Origin: Roseiarcus sp963741845
GTDB taxonomy: Bacteria > Pseudomonadota > Alphaproteobacteria > Rhizobiales > Beijerinckiaceae
Assembly (NCBI GenBank): GCA_963741845.1
Contig: CAVUJV010000024.1
Location: 434,001-498,000 of the forward strand
Direction of reading: 5' to 3'
Length of the DNA stretch: 64,000 nucleotides
The stretch's first letter is position 1, and the number at the start of each line of letters is the position of its first letter. The notes under the pieces are model-generated. The model was not told the DNA's origin, searched no databases, and saw nothing but the letters and a program-made list of their open reading frames with translations. Of this stretch, positions 18,095-26,736 are shown in pieces. Made by a program: the position numbers and the translations under genes.

Positions 18095-19777
18095 TCACGC
18101 TCTGGCCGTGGCGCGGTCGAGCGCGGCCTGAATCTTGACGGGGTCGAAGGCGCGCCAGCGCGCCGAGACATGCTGGTCGGGGCGCAGGAGGTAGGTCGCG
18201 CCCTCACCCGCGTCGAACCGCTCGAAAGCGAGGCCGTCGTCCTCGACGACAACGAAGCCTTCCGTCTCGCGCGGCGCCTGGCCGCGATGGGCCACGACCA
18301 CCGTCCTCACGGGGATCTCGCCTTGCGCAAGGCTTCGGAAGCCATCGGCGAGCTCCGGGCCGATCTCGCCGTGGGGATGGAAATGGAGCAGCGTAAAGTC
18401 CTCGCCGACCTGGTCGATGAGCCACGCTTGCGCGCCGTCGCGCAGCACGGGAGCGTCCGTGCAGGCGGCGCCGGGCGTCATGGCGCCGGAGAAGCTGTCC
18501 TCGTCCGGCGTGTTCAGCGGCGAAGAACTGAGCGTCGCAGGCCGGGAGAGCCGGCCGCTGTTCACGAGCTGGCGCGCGAAGGGGCAATCCCGCGCAAGTT
18601 CGAGCGTCGCGTTTCGGAACGTGCGGCTCACCTCGCTTTTGGGCGTGATGAAATCCGTGCTCCGGGTCGAATTGAGGATATTCTCGTCGGCCGCGAATTC
18701 GCGCTCAGAGCCGTAGGTGTCGAGCAGCCGGTCGGGCGCTTTGCCTTCGAGCACAAGGCGTAGCTTCCACGCGAGATTCTCGGCGTCCTGCACGCCCGAA
18801 TTCGCGCCGCGCGCGCCGAAGGGCGAGACGCCATGCGCGCTGTCGCCGGCGAAGAACACGCGTCCGTCGCGGAAGGAAGCCATGCGCAGGCATGAGAAAG
18901 TGTAGACGCTCGCCCATTCGAGCTCGAACCGGGCGTCCTTGCCGAGCAGGGCCTGCACGCGCGGCAGCACGCGCTCGGGCTCACGCTCCGCGACCGGATC
19001 GGCGTCCCAGCCGAGCTGGAAGTCGATGCGCCATACGTTGTCTGCCTGCCGGTGCAGGAGGACGGACTGGTTCGGGTGGAAAGGCGGATCGAACCAGAAC
19101 CAGCGCTCGGCCGGAAAATCCGCCTCCATCCGCACGTCGGCGATCAGGAATCGGTCGCGAAAGGTCTGCCCCTTGCTCTCGTGGCCCAGCGCCTTGCGGA
19201 TGAAGCTGCGCGACCCGTCGGCGGCGATGAGATAGTCCGCGCGGAGCGCATACGCGCCGTCCGGCGTCTCGACCTGAAGCGTGACCTCGTCGCGGCTCTG
19301 CGCCGCGCCGGCGACCCGGTTCTTCCAGCGGATCTCGAGATTAGGCAGGTCCTGCGCCCGTTCGAGAAGATAGCCTTCGACGTAATATTGCTGGAGGTTG
19401 ATGAAGGCCGGGCGATGATGGCCCTCTTCGGGAAGCAGGTCGAAGCTGTAGAGCGGGTCCTCACGAAAGAACACGCGGCCCTTGTTCCAGCCGACGCCCT
19501 TGCGGACCATCGGCTCGCCGCAGCCGAGCCTGTCGAAAATTTCGAGCGTGCGCTTGGCGAAGCAGATGGCGCGCGATCCCGTGGACAGCCGGTCATCGTC
19601 GTCAAGGAGCAGGACGTCGGTCCCGGACTGAGCAAGGTCGATCGCAGCGGCGAGTCCGACCGGGCCGGCCCCGACCACCACGACAGGGCGGCGCGCGGGA
19701 CTTTCCGCGTCGAGGTCCGGGACGCGCGCGTAGGGAAGTACGAGAGCCTGATAGTCGATCGGCGCAGGCGTCGCCAT
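18095..19777 (-). CDS. FAD-dependent aromatic monooxygenase (MhpA/PheA-like)
   Basis: The 560-residue class A flavoprotein monooxygenase starts at ATG 19777 after GGAGGAAGCGAC. The Rossmann motif VVVVGAGPVGLAAAIDLAQSG lies near residues 32-52, the DG motif YLIAADGSRSFIRKALG in the middle, and the second FAD motif VFFAGDSAHGVSPFGARGANSG near 300. A C-terminal thioredoxin-like domain follows. It leads the homogentisate operon. No 4-hydroxyphenylpyruvate dioxygenase gene is in the window, so this enzyme may supply homogentisate (for example by hydroxylating a hydroxyphenylacetate) or feed a related ring-cleavage substrate. The substrate is an inference from position only. Confidence 0.85.
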   Translation of the reverse strand: MATPAPIDYQALVLPYARVPDLDAESPARRPVVVVGAGPVGLAAAIDLAQSGTDVLLLDDDDRLSTGSRAICFAKRTLEIFDRLGCGEPMVRKGVGWNKGRVFFREDPLYSFDLLPEEGHHRPAFINLQQYYVEGYLLERAQDLPNLEIRWKNRVAGAAQSRDEVTLQVETPDGAYALRADYLIAADGSRSFIRKALGHESKGQTFRDRFLIADVRMEADFPAERWFWFDPPFHPNQSVLLHRQADNVWRIDFQLGWDADPVAEREPERVLPRVQALLGKDARFELEWASVYTFSCLRMASFRDGRVFFAGDSAHGVSPFGARGANSGVQDAENLAWKLRLVLEGKAPDRLLDTYGSEREFAADENILNSTRSTDFITPKSEVSRTFRNATLELARDCPFARQLVNSGRLSRPATLSSSPLNTPDEDSFSGAMTPGAACTDAPVLRDGAQAWLIDQVGEDFTLLHFHPHGEIGPELADGFRSLAQGEIPVRTVVVAHRGQAPRETEGFVVVEDDGLAFERFDAGEGATYLLRPDQHVSARWRAFDPVKIQAALDRATARA

Positions 19778-19998
19778 GTCGCTTCCTCCCGTCACTCGGC
19801 TTCGACGAGTTGGCGCGCTTCTAGCAGCCGCGCGGCGGGCCGGCAAATAAAATTCAACAGTAGCGAATGGCATCGATATAAACGAAATTATCATAAAATA
19901 TATGTTTGACAAGGCGCGCTCCGGCGCCTTTAAGCCCGGACCAACCCCTATCTATAAGAAGCCCGTGATTTTTGAAAATGACGAATATAAAGACAATA
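19778..19998 (-). promoter_or_regulatory. AT-rich upstream region of the homogentisate operon
   Basis: A markedly AT-rich stretch (about 19850-19915) lies upstream of the FAD monooxygenase. On the minus strand TTGTCA is followed about 16 bases later by TAATTT, with TATGAT overlapping, which is promoter-like. AGGCGC/GCGCCT arms form a small hairpin near 19914-19931. No gene is seen here. Confidence 0.35.
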
Positions 19999-20325
19999 TC
20001 TTCTAATTTTCTGACGATTGGGGTATGATGTAAACTGGTGTCAAGCCGGAAACGCCCTTGCGTGAAATCGAACAACTCTCGGTCATCGCCCGCCAGCCGA
20101 TCGGCCATGTTTTGGCCATCTTTCGGCCATCCCGAGGCCGCTGGTCGCGCCCTCGCCGGAAGGAAATGTCAGCGCAAACCCTTGAAAGGGCTCAATTCCC
20201 GGAAGCAAATGGCGCGGTTTTGGCTGGTTTTTCCGCTGCGAATCGCGCGAAAACGACCCCCTTTCGTAGGGAAAACGATGAAAATGGGTGCGGAATCGCG
20301 TCGAAAACGCCCAAAATTGCGCGCC
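19999..20325 (+). repeat. Dispersed intergenic repeat, copy A
   Basis: About 327 bases that align with 53400-53727. The left end TCTTCT..TTTTC.GACGAT.G.GGTATGATG matches at 27 of 32 positions, and the next 40 bases match at 25 without gaps. The core around 20155-20215 (CCGGAAGGAAATGTCAGCGC, then CCGGAAGCAAATGGC) and the right end (ACGCCCAAAATTGCGCGCC) also match. A short open frame, MSAQTLERAQFPEANG, begins at 20166. It lies between the homogentisate operon promoter and the 3' end of the AmpH-like gene. Confidence 0.7.
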
Positions 20326-20368
20326 ACTTCGACGGCGTTGCCGATCGAGCTCGACTCGCCTCGTCCGA

Positions 20369-21508
20369 TCACCGCGGCGCGAGGTCGGCGATGAGGCCGT
20401 TCACGAGCTTCGCCATTTCCAGCCCGGCTCCGACATTGAAGGCGTTGATCGCCGCGACGACGCCGATGTTCCGGGCCGGCGAGAAAGCGACATAGGAGAA
20501 GACGCCTTGCAGGCCGCCCGCCTTCTGCAGGATCAGCGGCCGGGTTCCTTCCGGCTCCATGATGATCCAGCCGAGGCCCATCGCGTCCATGTGGCCGGAT
20601 TCGTCCATGCCCGAGACGGCGGTCAGACCGTCGCGCTGCAGCCAGGCCGCGTGGTCGATGAGGCGCGTCGCGGCGCCGTCGCTCGCGAAGCGGTCGAGAT
20701 GCCACTGCAGCCAGCGGAGAAGGTCGCCCGCGCTTGAATAGAGCCCGCCCGCGCCGACGATCACGTCCCCGGTCGGAACGAAAGGCATGGGCGAGCCGTC
20801 GATCCAGTGGCCCTGCATGAGGCGCTGGTTCTGCGCGTCGACCGGCGCGAAGGTCGTGTCCTTGAGGCCGAGCGGCTTCAGGACGCGCTCGGCGAGAAGC
20901 TCGGGATAGGGCTTGCCGGCCGCGAGGGACAGCGCCGCCGCGAGCACGTCGAAGCCGAAGTTCGAATAGAGCACCGCCGATCCCGGCGGGAAGAGCAGGG
21001 GATTGCTCTTCATCCATTCCGAATAGGCCTTCAGCGTCACATGGACGAAGGGATCGTCCGGAGGCCCGTCCTCGCGCGGGACTTCACGCGGAAGGCCGGA
21101 GGAATGGGTGGCGAGGTCGATGAGGCGGATCGGCCGGTCCTTCGACATCGCGGCGTCGAAAGCGGGCGCATATTTCGTGACCGGGTCGGTGAGCTTGACG
21201 ATCCCATCCGCCGCGAGGCTCGCGAGAACCTGCCCGGTGAAGGCCTTGGTGATCGAGCCGATGCGGAAGAGCGTGTCGGCCTTGGGCTCGTCGGGCGCAT
21301 TCTGGCCGCGCTTGCCGAAGCCGAACACCGCGGTCTCGCCGTCGCGCACGACGCCGAGGACGAAGGCCGGCGGCTTCTGGCCGATGAAGAAGATCTGACC
21401 GGCGAAGCCTGCGGATTCCTCAAGGAGAGGCGGCGGCGCGGCCATGGCGCGCAGCGGGCGGGAAAGCGCCGCGCCGGCAAGAAGACCCAGAGCCTCGCGT
21501 CGGCGCAT
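20369..21508 (-). CDS. Serine hydrolase of the class C beta-lactamase / AmpH peptidase fold
   Basis: A 379-residue exported protein. A twin-arginine-like start (MRRREALGLLAGAALSRPL) suggests Tat or Sec export to the periplasm. The catalytic motif is SITK (Ser-x-x-Lys) in FRIGSITKAFTGQVL, followed by YSNFG (Tyr-x-Asn) and a late LQKAGGLQG replacing the KTG box. Length and motifs fit D-Ala-D-Ala carboxypeptidase/endopeptidase AmpH-like proteins rather than true AmpC. Genuine resistance function is unlikely without further evidence. It starts a few bases after trpB on the same strand, so it may be co-transcribed with trpFB, where trpA would often be found. Confidence 0.82.
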   Translation of the reverse strand: MRRREALGLLAGAALSRPLRAMAAPPPLLEESAGFAGQIFFIGQKPPAFVLGVVRDGETAVFGFGKRGQNAPDEPKADTLFRIGSITKAFTGQVLASLAADGIVKLTDPVTKYAPAFDAAMSKDRPIRLIDLATHSSGLPREVPREDGPPDDPFVHVTLKAYSEWMKSNPLLFPPGSAVLYSNFGFDVLAAALSLAAGKPYPELLAERVLKPLGLKDTTFAPVDAQNQRLMQGHWIDGSPMPFVPTGDVIVGAGGLYSSAGDLLRWLQWHLDRFASDGAATRLIDHAAWLQRDGLTAVSGMDESGHMDAMGLGWIIMEPEGTRPLILQKAGGLQGVFSYVAFSPARNIGVVAAINAFNVGAGLEMAKLVNGLIADLAPR

Positions 21509-21519
21509 GAATGATCCCC

Positions 21520-22740
21520 CTACATGCCGCCGAGATAGTCCGCGACGGCGAAGATATCCTTGTCGCCCCGGCCGCTCAGGTTCACCACCATCAGGTGATC
21601 CTTCGGGCGCTTCGGCGCAAGCTCGACCACCTTGGCGAGCGCGTGAGCCGGCTCGAGCGCGGGGATGATGCCTTCGAGCTTCGAGCAAAGCTGGAAGGCG
21701 TCGAGCGCCTCCTTGTCGGTGGCGGAGAGATAGGTGACGCGGCCGACGTCGTGCAGCCAGGCGTGCTCCGGCCCGACGCCCGGATAGTCGAGGCCGGCGG
21801 ATATCGAATGGCCCTCGAGGATCTGCCCGTCGGGGTCCTGCAGGAGATAGGTGCGGTTGCCATGCAGCACGCCGGGCTTGCCGCCCGATATCGAGGCCGC
21901 GTGGCCGTTCTCGACGGACAGCCCGTGGCCCGCCGCCTCGACGCCGAACATCTCCACGCCCTCGTCGTCGAGGAAGGGATGGAACAGGCCGATCGCGTTC
22001 GAGCCGCCGCCGATCGCGGCGACGAGGCTGTCGGGCAGGCGCCCTTCCGCCTCCAATATTTGCGTGCGCGTCTCGTTGCCGATCACGCACTGGAAGTCGC
22101 GCACCATCGCCGGATAGGGATGCGGGCCGGCCGCGGTGCCGATGCAATAGAAGGTGTCCGCGACATTGGTCACCCAGTCGCGCAGGGCCTCGTTCATCGC
22201 GTCTTTCAGCGTGCGCGCGCCAGCCTGCACCGGCCGCACTTCCGCGCCCAGCATCTTCATGCGGAAGACGTTCGGCTTCTGCCGCTCGACGTCGACCGCG
22301 CCCATATAGACGACGCATTCGAGGCCGAAGCGCGCGCAGGCGGTCGCGGTCGCGACGCCATGCTGACCGGCGCCCGTTTCCGCGATGATCCGCTTCTTCC
22401 CCATGCGGCGGGCGAGCAGGATCTGGCCGAGCACGTTGTTGATCTTGTGGGAGCCCGTGTGATTGAGCTCCTCACGCTTGAAATAGACCTTCGCGCCGCC
22501 GAGTTCTTCGGTCATGCGCTCGGCGAAATAGAGCGGGCTCGGCCGGCCGCCGTAGTGCTTGAGGAAGGAGGCGAGCTCCGCCTGGTAGGCTGGGTCGGCC
22601 TTCGCCTCGGCATAGGCCTTTTCGAGCGCGAGGATGAGCGGCATCAGCGTCTCGGCGACGAACCGGCCGCCGTAGATGCCGAAACGTCCCCGCTCGCTGG
22701 GGCCGTTGCGGAAGGAATTGGGCCTGTCGATCTTCGCCAT
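21520..22740 (-). CDS. trpB: Tryptophan synthase beta subunit
   Basis: The PLP enzyme that condenses indole with serine to tryptophan. The 406-residue protein has the PLP lysine in LNHTGSHKINNVLGQ, the phosphate-binding loop GGGSNAIGLFHPF and the TrpB N-terminus GRFGIYGGRFVAETLMP. It begins six bases after the trpF stop on the minus strand. trpA does not follow; an AmpH-like hydrolase gene does, so the alpha subunit must be encoded elsewhere. Confidence 0.96.
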   Translation of the reverse strand: MAKIDRPNSFRNGPSERGRFGIYGGRFVAETLMPLILALEKAYAEAKADPAYQAELASFLKHYGGRPSPLYFAERMTEELGGAKVYFKREELNHTGSHKINNVLGQILLARRMGKKRIIAETGAGQHGVATATACARFGLECVVYMGAVDVERQKPNVFRMKMLGAEVRPVQAGARTLKDAMNEALRDWVTNVADTFYCIGTAAGPHPYPAMVRDFQCVIGNETRTQILEAEGRLPDSLVAAIGGGSNAIGLFHPFLDDEGVEMFGVEAAGHGLSVENGHAASISGGKPGVLHGNRTYLLQDPDGQILEGHSISAGLDYPGVGPEHAWLHDVGRVTYLSATDKEALDAFQLCSKLEGIIPALEPAHALAKVVELAPKRPKDHLMVVNLSGRGDKDIFAVADYLGGM

Positions 22741-22745
22741 ATCGC

Positions 22746-23414
22746 TTAACTCACCTGCTCGGTGGCGCGCTGAAAGGCGCGCCGGGCCGCCGCGACGAAT
22801 GCCCCGATCCGCGCAGGATCCTTCACGCCCGGCGCCGTCTCCACGCCCGAGGAGACATCGACCCCGAGCGCGTTCGACTGCGCGATCGCGCGCTCGACGT
22901 TTTCGGGATCGAGTCCGCCGGAGAGCAGCCAGGGCAGGGCGGGGGAGAAGCCGCGCGCGAGCCGCCAGTCGAAGGCGACGCCATTCCCGCCCGGCAGGAC
23001 GGCCGTCTTCGGCGGTTTGGCGTCAATGAGGAGATAATCCGCCGCGTCCGTATAGCGTTCGGCGGCGGCGAAATCGTCAACTGCGGCTACGCCGACCGCC
23101 TTCATCGTTGGCCTTGCGTAGCGGCGGCGGATCGCCGCGACTTCATCCGGTGTCTCTCGTCCATGAAGCTGGAGGAGGTCCGGGCCGAGCGCTTCGAAAA
23201 TGGAGTCGAGGCTCTGCTCGTCGGCGTCGACCGTCAGCGCGACGATCCGGGCGCGGCCCCGGGCGCGTTCTCCAAGCGCCCGCGCGGTTTCCAGCGAGAC
23301 GTGGCGCGGACTCTTCGGGTAGAAGACGAAGCCGACCATGTCCGCGCCCGCCGCAAGCGCGGCTTCCAGCGTTGCGGCGTCGGAAAGACCGCAGATTTTG
23401 ACCGTGGGCGTCAT
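22746..23414 (-). CDS. trpF: Phosphoribosylanthranilate isomerase
   Basis: The 222-residue TIM-barrel enzyme converts phosphoribosylanthranilate to CdRP in tryptophan biosynthesis. It shows the catalytic Cys motif VKICGLSD at residues 5-12, the strand PTMKAVGVA, the catalytic Asp region DYLLIDAKPP and the phosphate loop LLSGGLDPENV. It starts at ATG 23414, about 15 bases after the regulator stop, and trpB follows after six bases. Confidence 0.95.
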   Translation of the reverse strand: MTPTVKICGLSDAATLEAALAAGADMVGFVFYPKSPRHVSLETARALGERARGRARIVALTVDADEQSLDSIFEALGPDLLQLHGRETPDEVAAIRRRYARPTMKAVGVAAVDDFAAAERYTDAADYLLIDAKPPKTAVLPGGNGVAFDWRLARGFSPALPWLLSGGLDPENVERAIAQSNALGVDVSSGVETAPGVKDPARIGAFVAAARRAFQRATEQVS

Positions 23415-23429
23415 CCGCGCCTCTTTCGG

Positions 23430-23813
23430 TCAAACCGCCGGCTCTGTCAAAGGTCCGGTTGCGGGGCGGTCCTTTGGCGACAAAAGGAGTTCGATCGCGC
23501 CGATCTCCTCCGCGGCGGCGGTGCGCATCTTCGCTTCCGCGCTTCGATAGAGCATGACGACGCGGCGGCCTGCGTCCGTGAGGCTCGCGCCTCCGCCCTG
23601 AGCGCCGCCGTGATGGGCCGCAACCAGCGGCTCGATGAAGAGCTGATTCAACTCGTCGATCAGCAGCCATGCGCGCCGGTACGACATGCCGTGCGCCCGG
23701 CCGGCCGCCGAGATCGAGCCTTCCTTGTTGATGGCCTCCAGCAGCGCCACCTTGCCCGCGCCGAGCCGCCGAACTTCGTCGAAATCGAGCCTGATCGTCA
23801 AACGGGTGGACAT
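23430..23813 (-). CDS. ModE/LysR-type winged-helix regulator lacking a sensor domain
   Basis: The 127-residue protein starts MSTRLTIRLDFDEVRRLG at ATG 23813, with AGGAAGG five bases upstream. Its winged helix LLEAINKEGSISAAGRAHGMSYRRAWLLIDELN is the ModE N-terminal DNA-binding domain. No molybdate-binding Mop domain follows, as in the short ModE-like proteins of many alphaproteobacteria. It is 15 bases upstream of trpF on the same strand. No molybdate transporter is in the window, so its target is unclear. Confidence 0.8.
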   Translation of the reverse strand: MSTRLTIRLDFDEVRRLGAGKVALLEAINKEGSISAAGRAHGMSYRRAWLLIDELNQLFIEPLVAAHHGGAQGGGASLTDAGRRVVMLYRSAEAKMRTAAAEEIGAIELLLSPKDRPATGPLTEPAV

Positions 23814-23924
23814 GAGCCTTCCTCTTTCGTCCGCCCCATCGGACGAACGCTCATTATCGCTCATACGCGCGAGGATTCCCATGGCTTGTTGGCTGCCGAG
23901 GATGGTTGACGCCGCCTCAACGCC

Positions 23925-24335
23925 TCATGCGGTCTCTTCGGCCTGCTCGCCCGCAGCGAGATCGTCGAGGATCGGACAATCGGGGCGGTCGTCGCCGTGA
24001 CACTGGCGCGTCAGGCGGCGCAGTGTTTCGGCCATCGCCTCCATCTCGGCGATCCGCGATTCGAGGTCGGAAATATGCGCCTCAGCGATGCGCCGGACCT
24101 CCCGGCTCGGGCGCTCGCGGTCGCGCCAGAGAGCCAGCAAGGCCGCGATCTCCGCGGTCGAGAAGCCAAGGCGGCGCCCCCGCCCTATGAAGCGCAATTC
24201 GTGGATGTCGCGCACGCCATAGTCGCGGTAGGCGTTCTCCCGCCTGGGGGCGGGACGCAGAAGCCCGATCGACTCGTAGTGGCGGATCATCTTGGCGGTC
24301 ACGCCGCTGGCGGCCGCCGCTTCCCCGATGTTCAC
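23925..24335 (-). CDS. cueR: CueR-type MerR-family copper-responsive regulator
   Basis: The 136-residue regulator begins at GTG 24335 after a perfect AAGGAGG site eight bases upstream. The MerR HTH reads NIGEAAAASGVTAKMIRHYESIGLL, followed by a long dimerisation helix and the metal loop QCHGDDRPDCPILDDL. The two cysteines are eight residues apart, the CueR pattern for Cu(I), Ag(I) or Au(I). It is divergent from the copper ATPase and shares a dyad promoter with it, so it should activate copA when copper rises. Confidence 0.9.
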   Translation of the reverse strand: MNIGEAAAASGVTAKMIRHYESIGLLRPAPRRENAYRDYGVRDIHELRFIGRGRRLGFSTAEIAALLALWRDRERPSREVRRIAEAHISDLESRIAEMEAMAETLRRLTRQCHGDDRPDCPILDDLAAGEQAEETA

Positions 24336-24348
24336 GCGCGAAACCTCC

Positions 24349-24379
24349 TTGACCTTCCCATGATGGGAGGGTTTATGCA
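24349..24379 (+). promoter_or_regulatory. CueR-activated promoter of the copper ATPase
   Basis: TTGACC (24349-24354) and TATGCA (24374-24379) are separated by 19 bases, the overlong spacing typical of MerR-family promoters. Between them lies the dyad ACCTTCCC-ATGAT-GGGAGGGT (24352-24372), which closely fits the known CueR box. The divergent cueR start at 24335 is immediately to the left, so the same site should also govern cueR. Confidence 0.85.
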
Positions 24380-24422
24380 GCCCGCCGGCCTTTTTCAAGG
24401 CGTTCGGCAGGAGTTCAGGCCC

Positions 24423-26729
24423 ATGATCGCGACCGACGCGGCGACGAGGGAGAAGGATCCCGTCTGCGGGATGTTCGTCGACCCAGCGACGGCCAAATGG
24501 CGCCATACGCACGACGACCGGACCTATTATTTCTGCAGCGCCGGCTGCCACGTCAAATTCGCCGCGCACCCGGAGACCTATCTCGGCCCGAACCGCGCCG
24601 CGCCCGAGCCCATGCCGGAAGGCACGATCTACACCTGCCCGATGCATCCGGAAGTGCGGCAGGAGGGGCCGGGCTCCTGCCCGATCTGCGGCATGGCGCT
24701 GGAGCCGGAACAGCCGTCGCTGGAGGCGGGGCCGAACGAAGAGCTCGTCGACATGAAGCGGCGGCTCTGGATCGGGATCGCGCTGACGATCCCGGTCGTC
24801 ATCCTCGACATGGGCGCGCACCTCTTCCCGCATGGACTTATCTCACCGCAGCTCTCGAACTGGATCCAGCTTCTCTTCGCGACGCCAGTCGCGCTCGGTG
24901 CGGGCTGGCCCTTCTTTCAGCGAGCCTGGGCGTCGATCCGCTCGCGGAACTTCAACATGTTCACCCTCATCGGGCTTGGCGTGGGCGTTGCCTGGCTCGC
25001 AAGCGTCGTTGCGACGATCGCGCCCCATGTTTTCCCGCCCGCGTTCCGCACGCATGACGGCGCGCCGCCCGTCTATTTCGAGGCGGCGGCGGTAATCACT
25101 GTGCTTGTGCTGGTGGGGCAGGTGCTGGAACTCATCGCCCGCGAGAAGACCGGCGACGCGATCCGGGCGCTGCTCGACCTTGCGCCGAAGACCGCGCTGC
25201 GCATCGACGGAGAGGGCCACGATCATGAGGTCGCTGTCTCCGACATCGCCGTCGGCGACCTACTGCGGATTCGGCCGGGCGAGAAGGCGCCGGTCGACGG
25301 CGTCGTCGTCGAGGGGGCGAGCGCCGTCGACGAGTCGCTGATGACCGGCGAATCGATGCCGGCGATGAAGGCCGCCGGCGCGAAAATCATCGGCGGCTCG
25401 ATCAACGGTTCGGGTGGCCTCGTCATGCGGGCCGAGCGCGTCGGCCGCGACACGGCGCTTGCGCACATGGTCGATCTGGTCGCCAAGGCGCAACGCAGCC
25501 GGGCGCCGGTGCAGAGGCTCGCAGACCGGGTCGCGGGCTGGTTCGTGCCGCTCGTCGTGGCGGTCGCGGTCCTGGCCTTTCTGGCCTGGGCGAGCTTTGG
25601 ACCCGAGCCGAGGCTTGCTTATGGCCTCGTTGCGGCCGTGTCGGTTCTCATCATCGCATGCCCCTGCGCGCTTGGTCTCGCAACGCCGATGTCGATCATG
25701 GTCGGCGTCGGCGTCGGGGCGCGCTCCGGCGTGCTGGTGCGCGACGCGGAGGCGCTGGAGCGGTTCGAGACGGTCGACACGCTCGCGGTCGACAAGACCG
25801 GCACGCTGACCGAAGGCAAGCCGCGGCTCACCGCCGTCGAAGCGGCGGAGGGTTTTTCGCCCGACGACGCGCTCGGCTTCGCCGCCAGTCTCGAACGGTC
25901 GAGCGAGCATCCGATCGCCGCCGCCATCGTCTCGGCGGCCAGGCGCAAGCGCCTGCGCATGGTCTCCGCCGCCGACTTCAAAGCTTTCACAGGCGGCGGC
26001 GTGACGGGAACGGTCGAGGGCCGCGCGGTCGCGGTCGGCTCGGACGCCTTCCTGCGGGAGCGCGGCGCCGATCCTTCCGCGCTGGCGGACAAGGCGGAGG
26101 CTTTGCGGCGCGAGGCCGCGACGGTGGTGTTCGTCGCGCTGGACGGCAAGGCGGCCGCGCTGATCGCCGTTGCGGATCCGATCAAGGCCGGCGCGGCCGA
26201 GGCGCTCAGGGAATTGCGGGCGCAGGGCCTCAGGGTCGTGATGCTGACGGGCGACAACCGCATCACCGCTGAAGCGGTAGCCAGGACGCTCGGACTCGAT
26301 TCCTTCGAAGCCGAGGTGAAGCCGGAGGACAAGGCCGAGGCCGTCCTGCGCCTCAAGCGCGAGGGTCGCGGGGTCGCCATGGCGGGCGACGGCGTCAACG
26401 ACGCTCCGGCGCTGGCGGCGGCGGACGTGGGAATCGCCATGGGAACAGGCGCGGACGCGGCCATCGAAAGCGCGGGGCTCACTCTGCTCAAGGGCGACCT
26501 CGCGGGCCTTGTGAAAGCGCGCAAGCTCTCGGCTGCGACCCTGCGCAACGTCCGGCAGAACCTGGCCTTCGCCTTCCTTTACAATGCGGCTGGAGTGCCG
26601 ATCGCGGCGGGCGTCCTCTATCCGGTCTTCGGCATCCTGCTGTCGCCGATTGTGGCGGCGGCGGCGATGTCGCTTTCATCGGTCAGCGTCATCGCCAATG
26701 CGCTGCGCCTGAGGGGGCTGAAGCTCTGA
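24423..26729 (+). CDS. copA: Copper-translocating P1B-type ATPase with YHS and heavy-metal-binding N-terminus
   Basis: A 768-residue membrane pump exporting Cu(I) from the cytoplasm. The N-terminus has a YHS domain (DPVCGMFVDP to about residue 55) and then a CPMHPE...CPICGM heavy-metal-binding motif (about 72-97), instead of CxxC ferredoxin-like domains. The transmembrane metal site is ACPCALG near residue 413, the phosphorylation site DKTGT near 457, the P1B motif SSEHPIAAAI near 500 and GDGVNDAPAL near 655. I chose ATG 24423, which has AGGAG nine bases upstream; earlier ATGs fall inside the promoter. It is driven by the CueR promoter just upstream. Confidence 0.93.
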   Translation: MIATDAATREKDPVCGMFVDPATAKWRHTHDDRTYYFCSAGCHVKFAAHPETYLGPNRAAPEPMPEGTIYTCPMHPEVRQEGPGSCPICGMALEPEQPSLEAGPNEELVDMKRRLWIGIALTIPVVILDMGAHLFPHGLISPQLSNWIQLLFATPVALGAGWPFFQRAWASIRSRNFNMFTLIGLGVGVAWLASVVATIAPHVFPPAFRTHDGAPPVYFEAAAVITVLVLVGQVLELIAREKTGDAIRALLDLAPKTALRIDGEGHDHEVAVSDIAVGDLLRIRPGEKAPVDGVVVEGASAVDESLMTGESMPAMKAAGAKIIGGSINGSGGLVMRAERVGRDTALAHMVDLVAKAQRSRAPVQRLADRVAGWFVPLVVAVAVLAFLAWASFGPEPRLAYGLVAAVSVLIIACPCALGLATPMSIMVGVGVGARSGVLVRDAEALERFETVDTLAVDKTGTLTEGKPRLTAVEAAEGFSPDDALGFAASLERSSEHPIAAAIVSAARRKRLRMVSAADFKAFTGGGVTGTVEGRAVAVGSDAFLRERGADPSALADKAEALRREAATVVFVALDGKAAALIAVADPIKAGAAEALRELRAQGLRVVMLTGDNRITAEAVARTLGLDSFEAEVKPEDKAEAVLRLKREGRGVAMAGDGVNDAPALAAADVGIAMGTGADAAIESAGLTLLKGDLAGLVKARKLSAATLRNVRQNLAFAFLYNAAGVPIAAGVLYPVFGILLSPIVAAAAMSLSSVSVIANALRLRGLKL

Positions 26730-26736
26730 TCCGCTA

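Noticed and set aside
20369..21508. AmpC-type beta-lactamase
   Set aside because: Motifs (SITK, YSNFG, no KTG) and length fit AmpH-like peptidases/esterases better.
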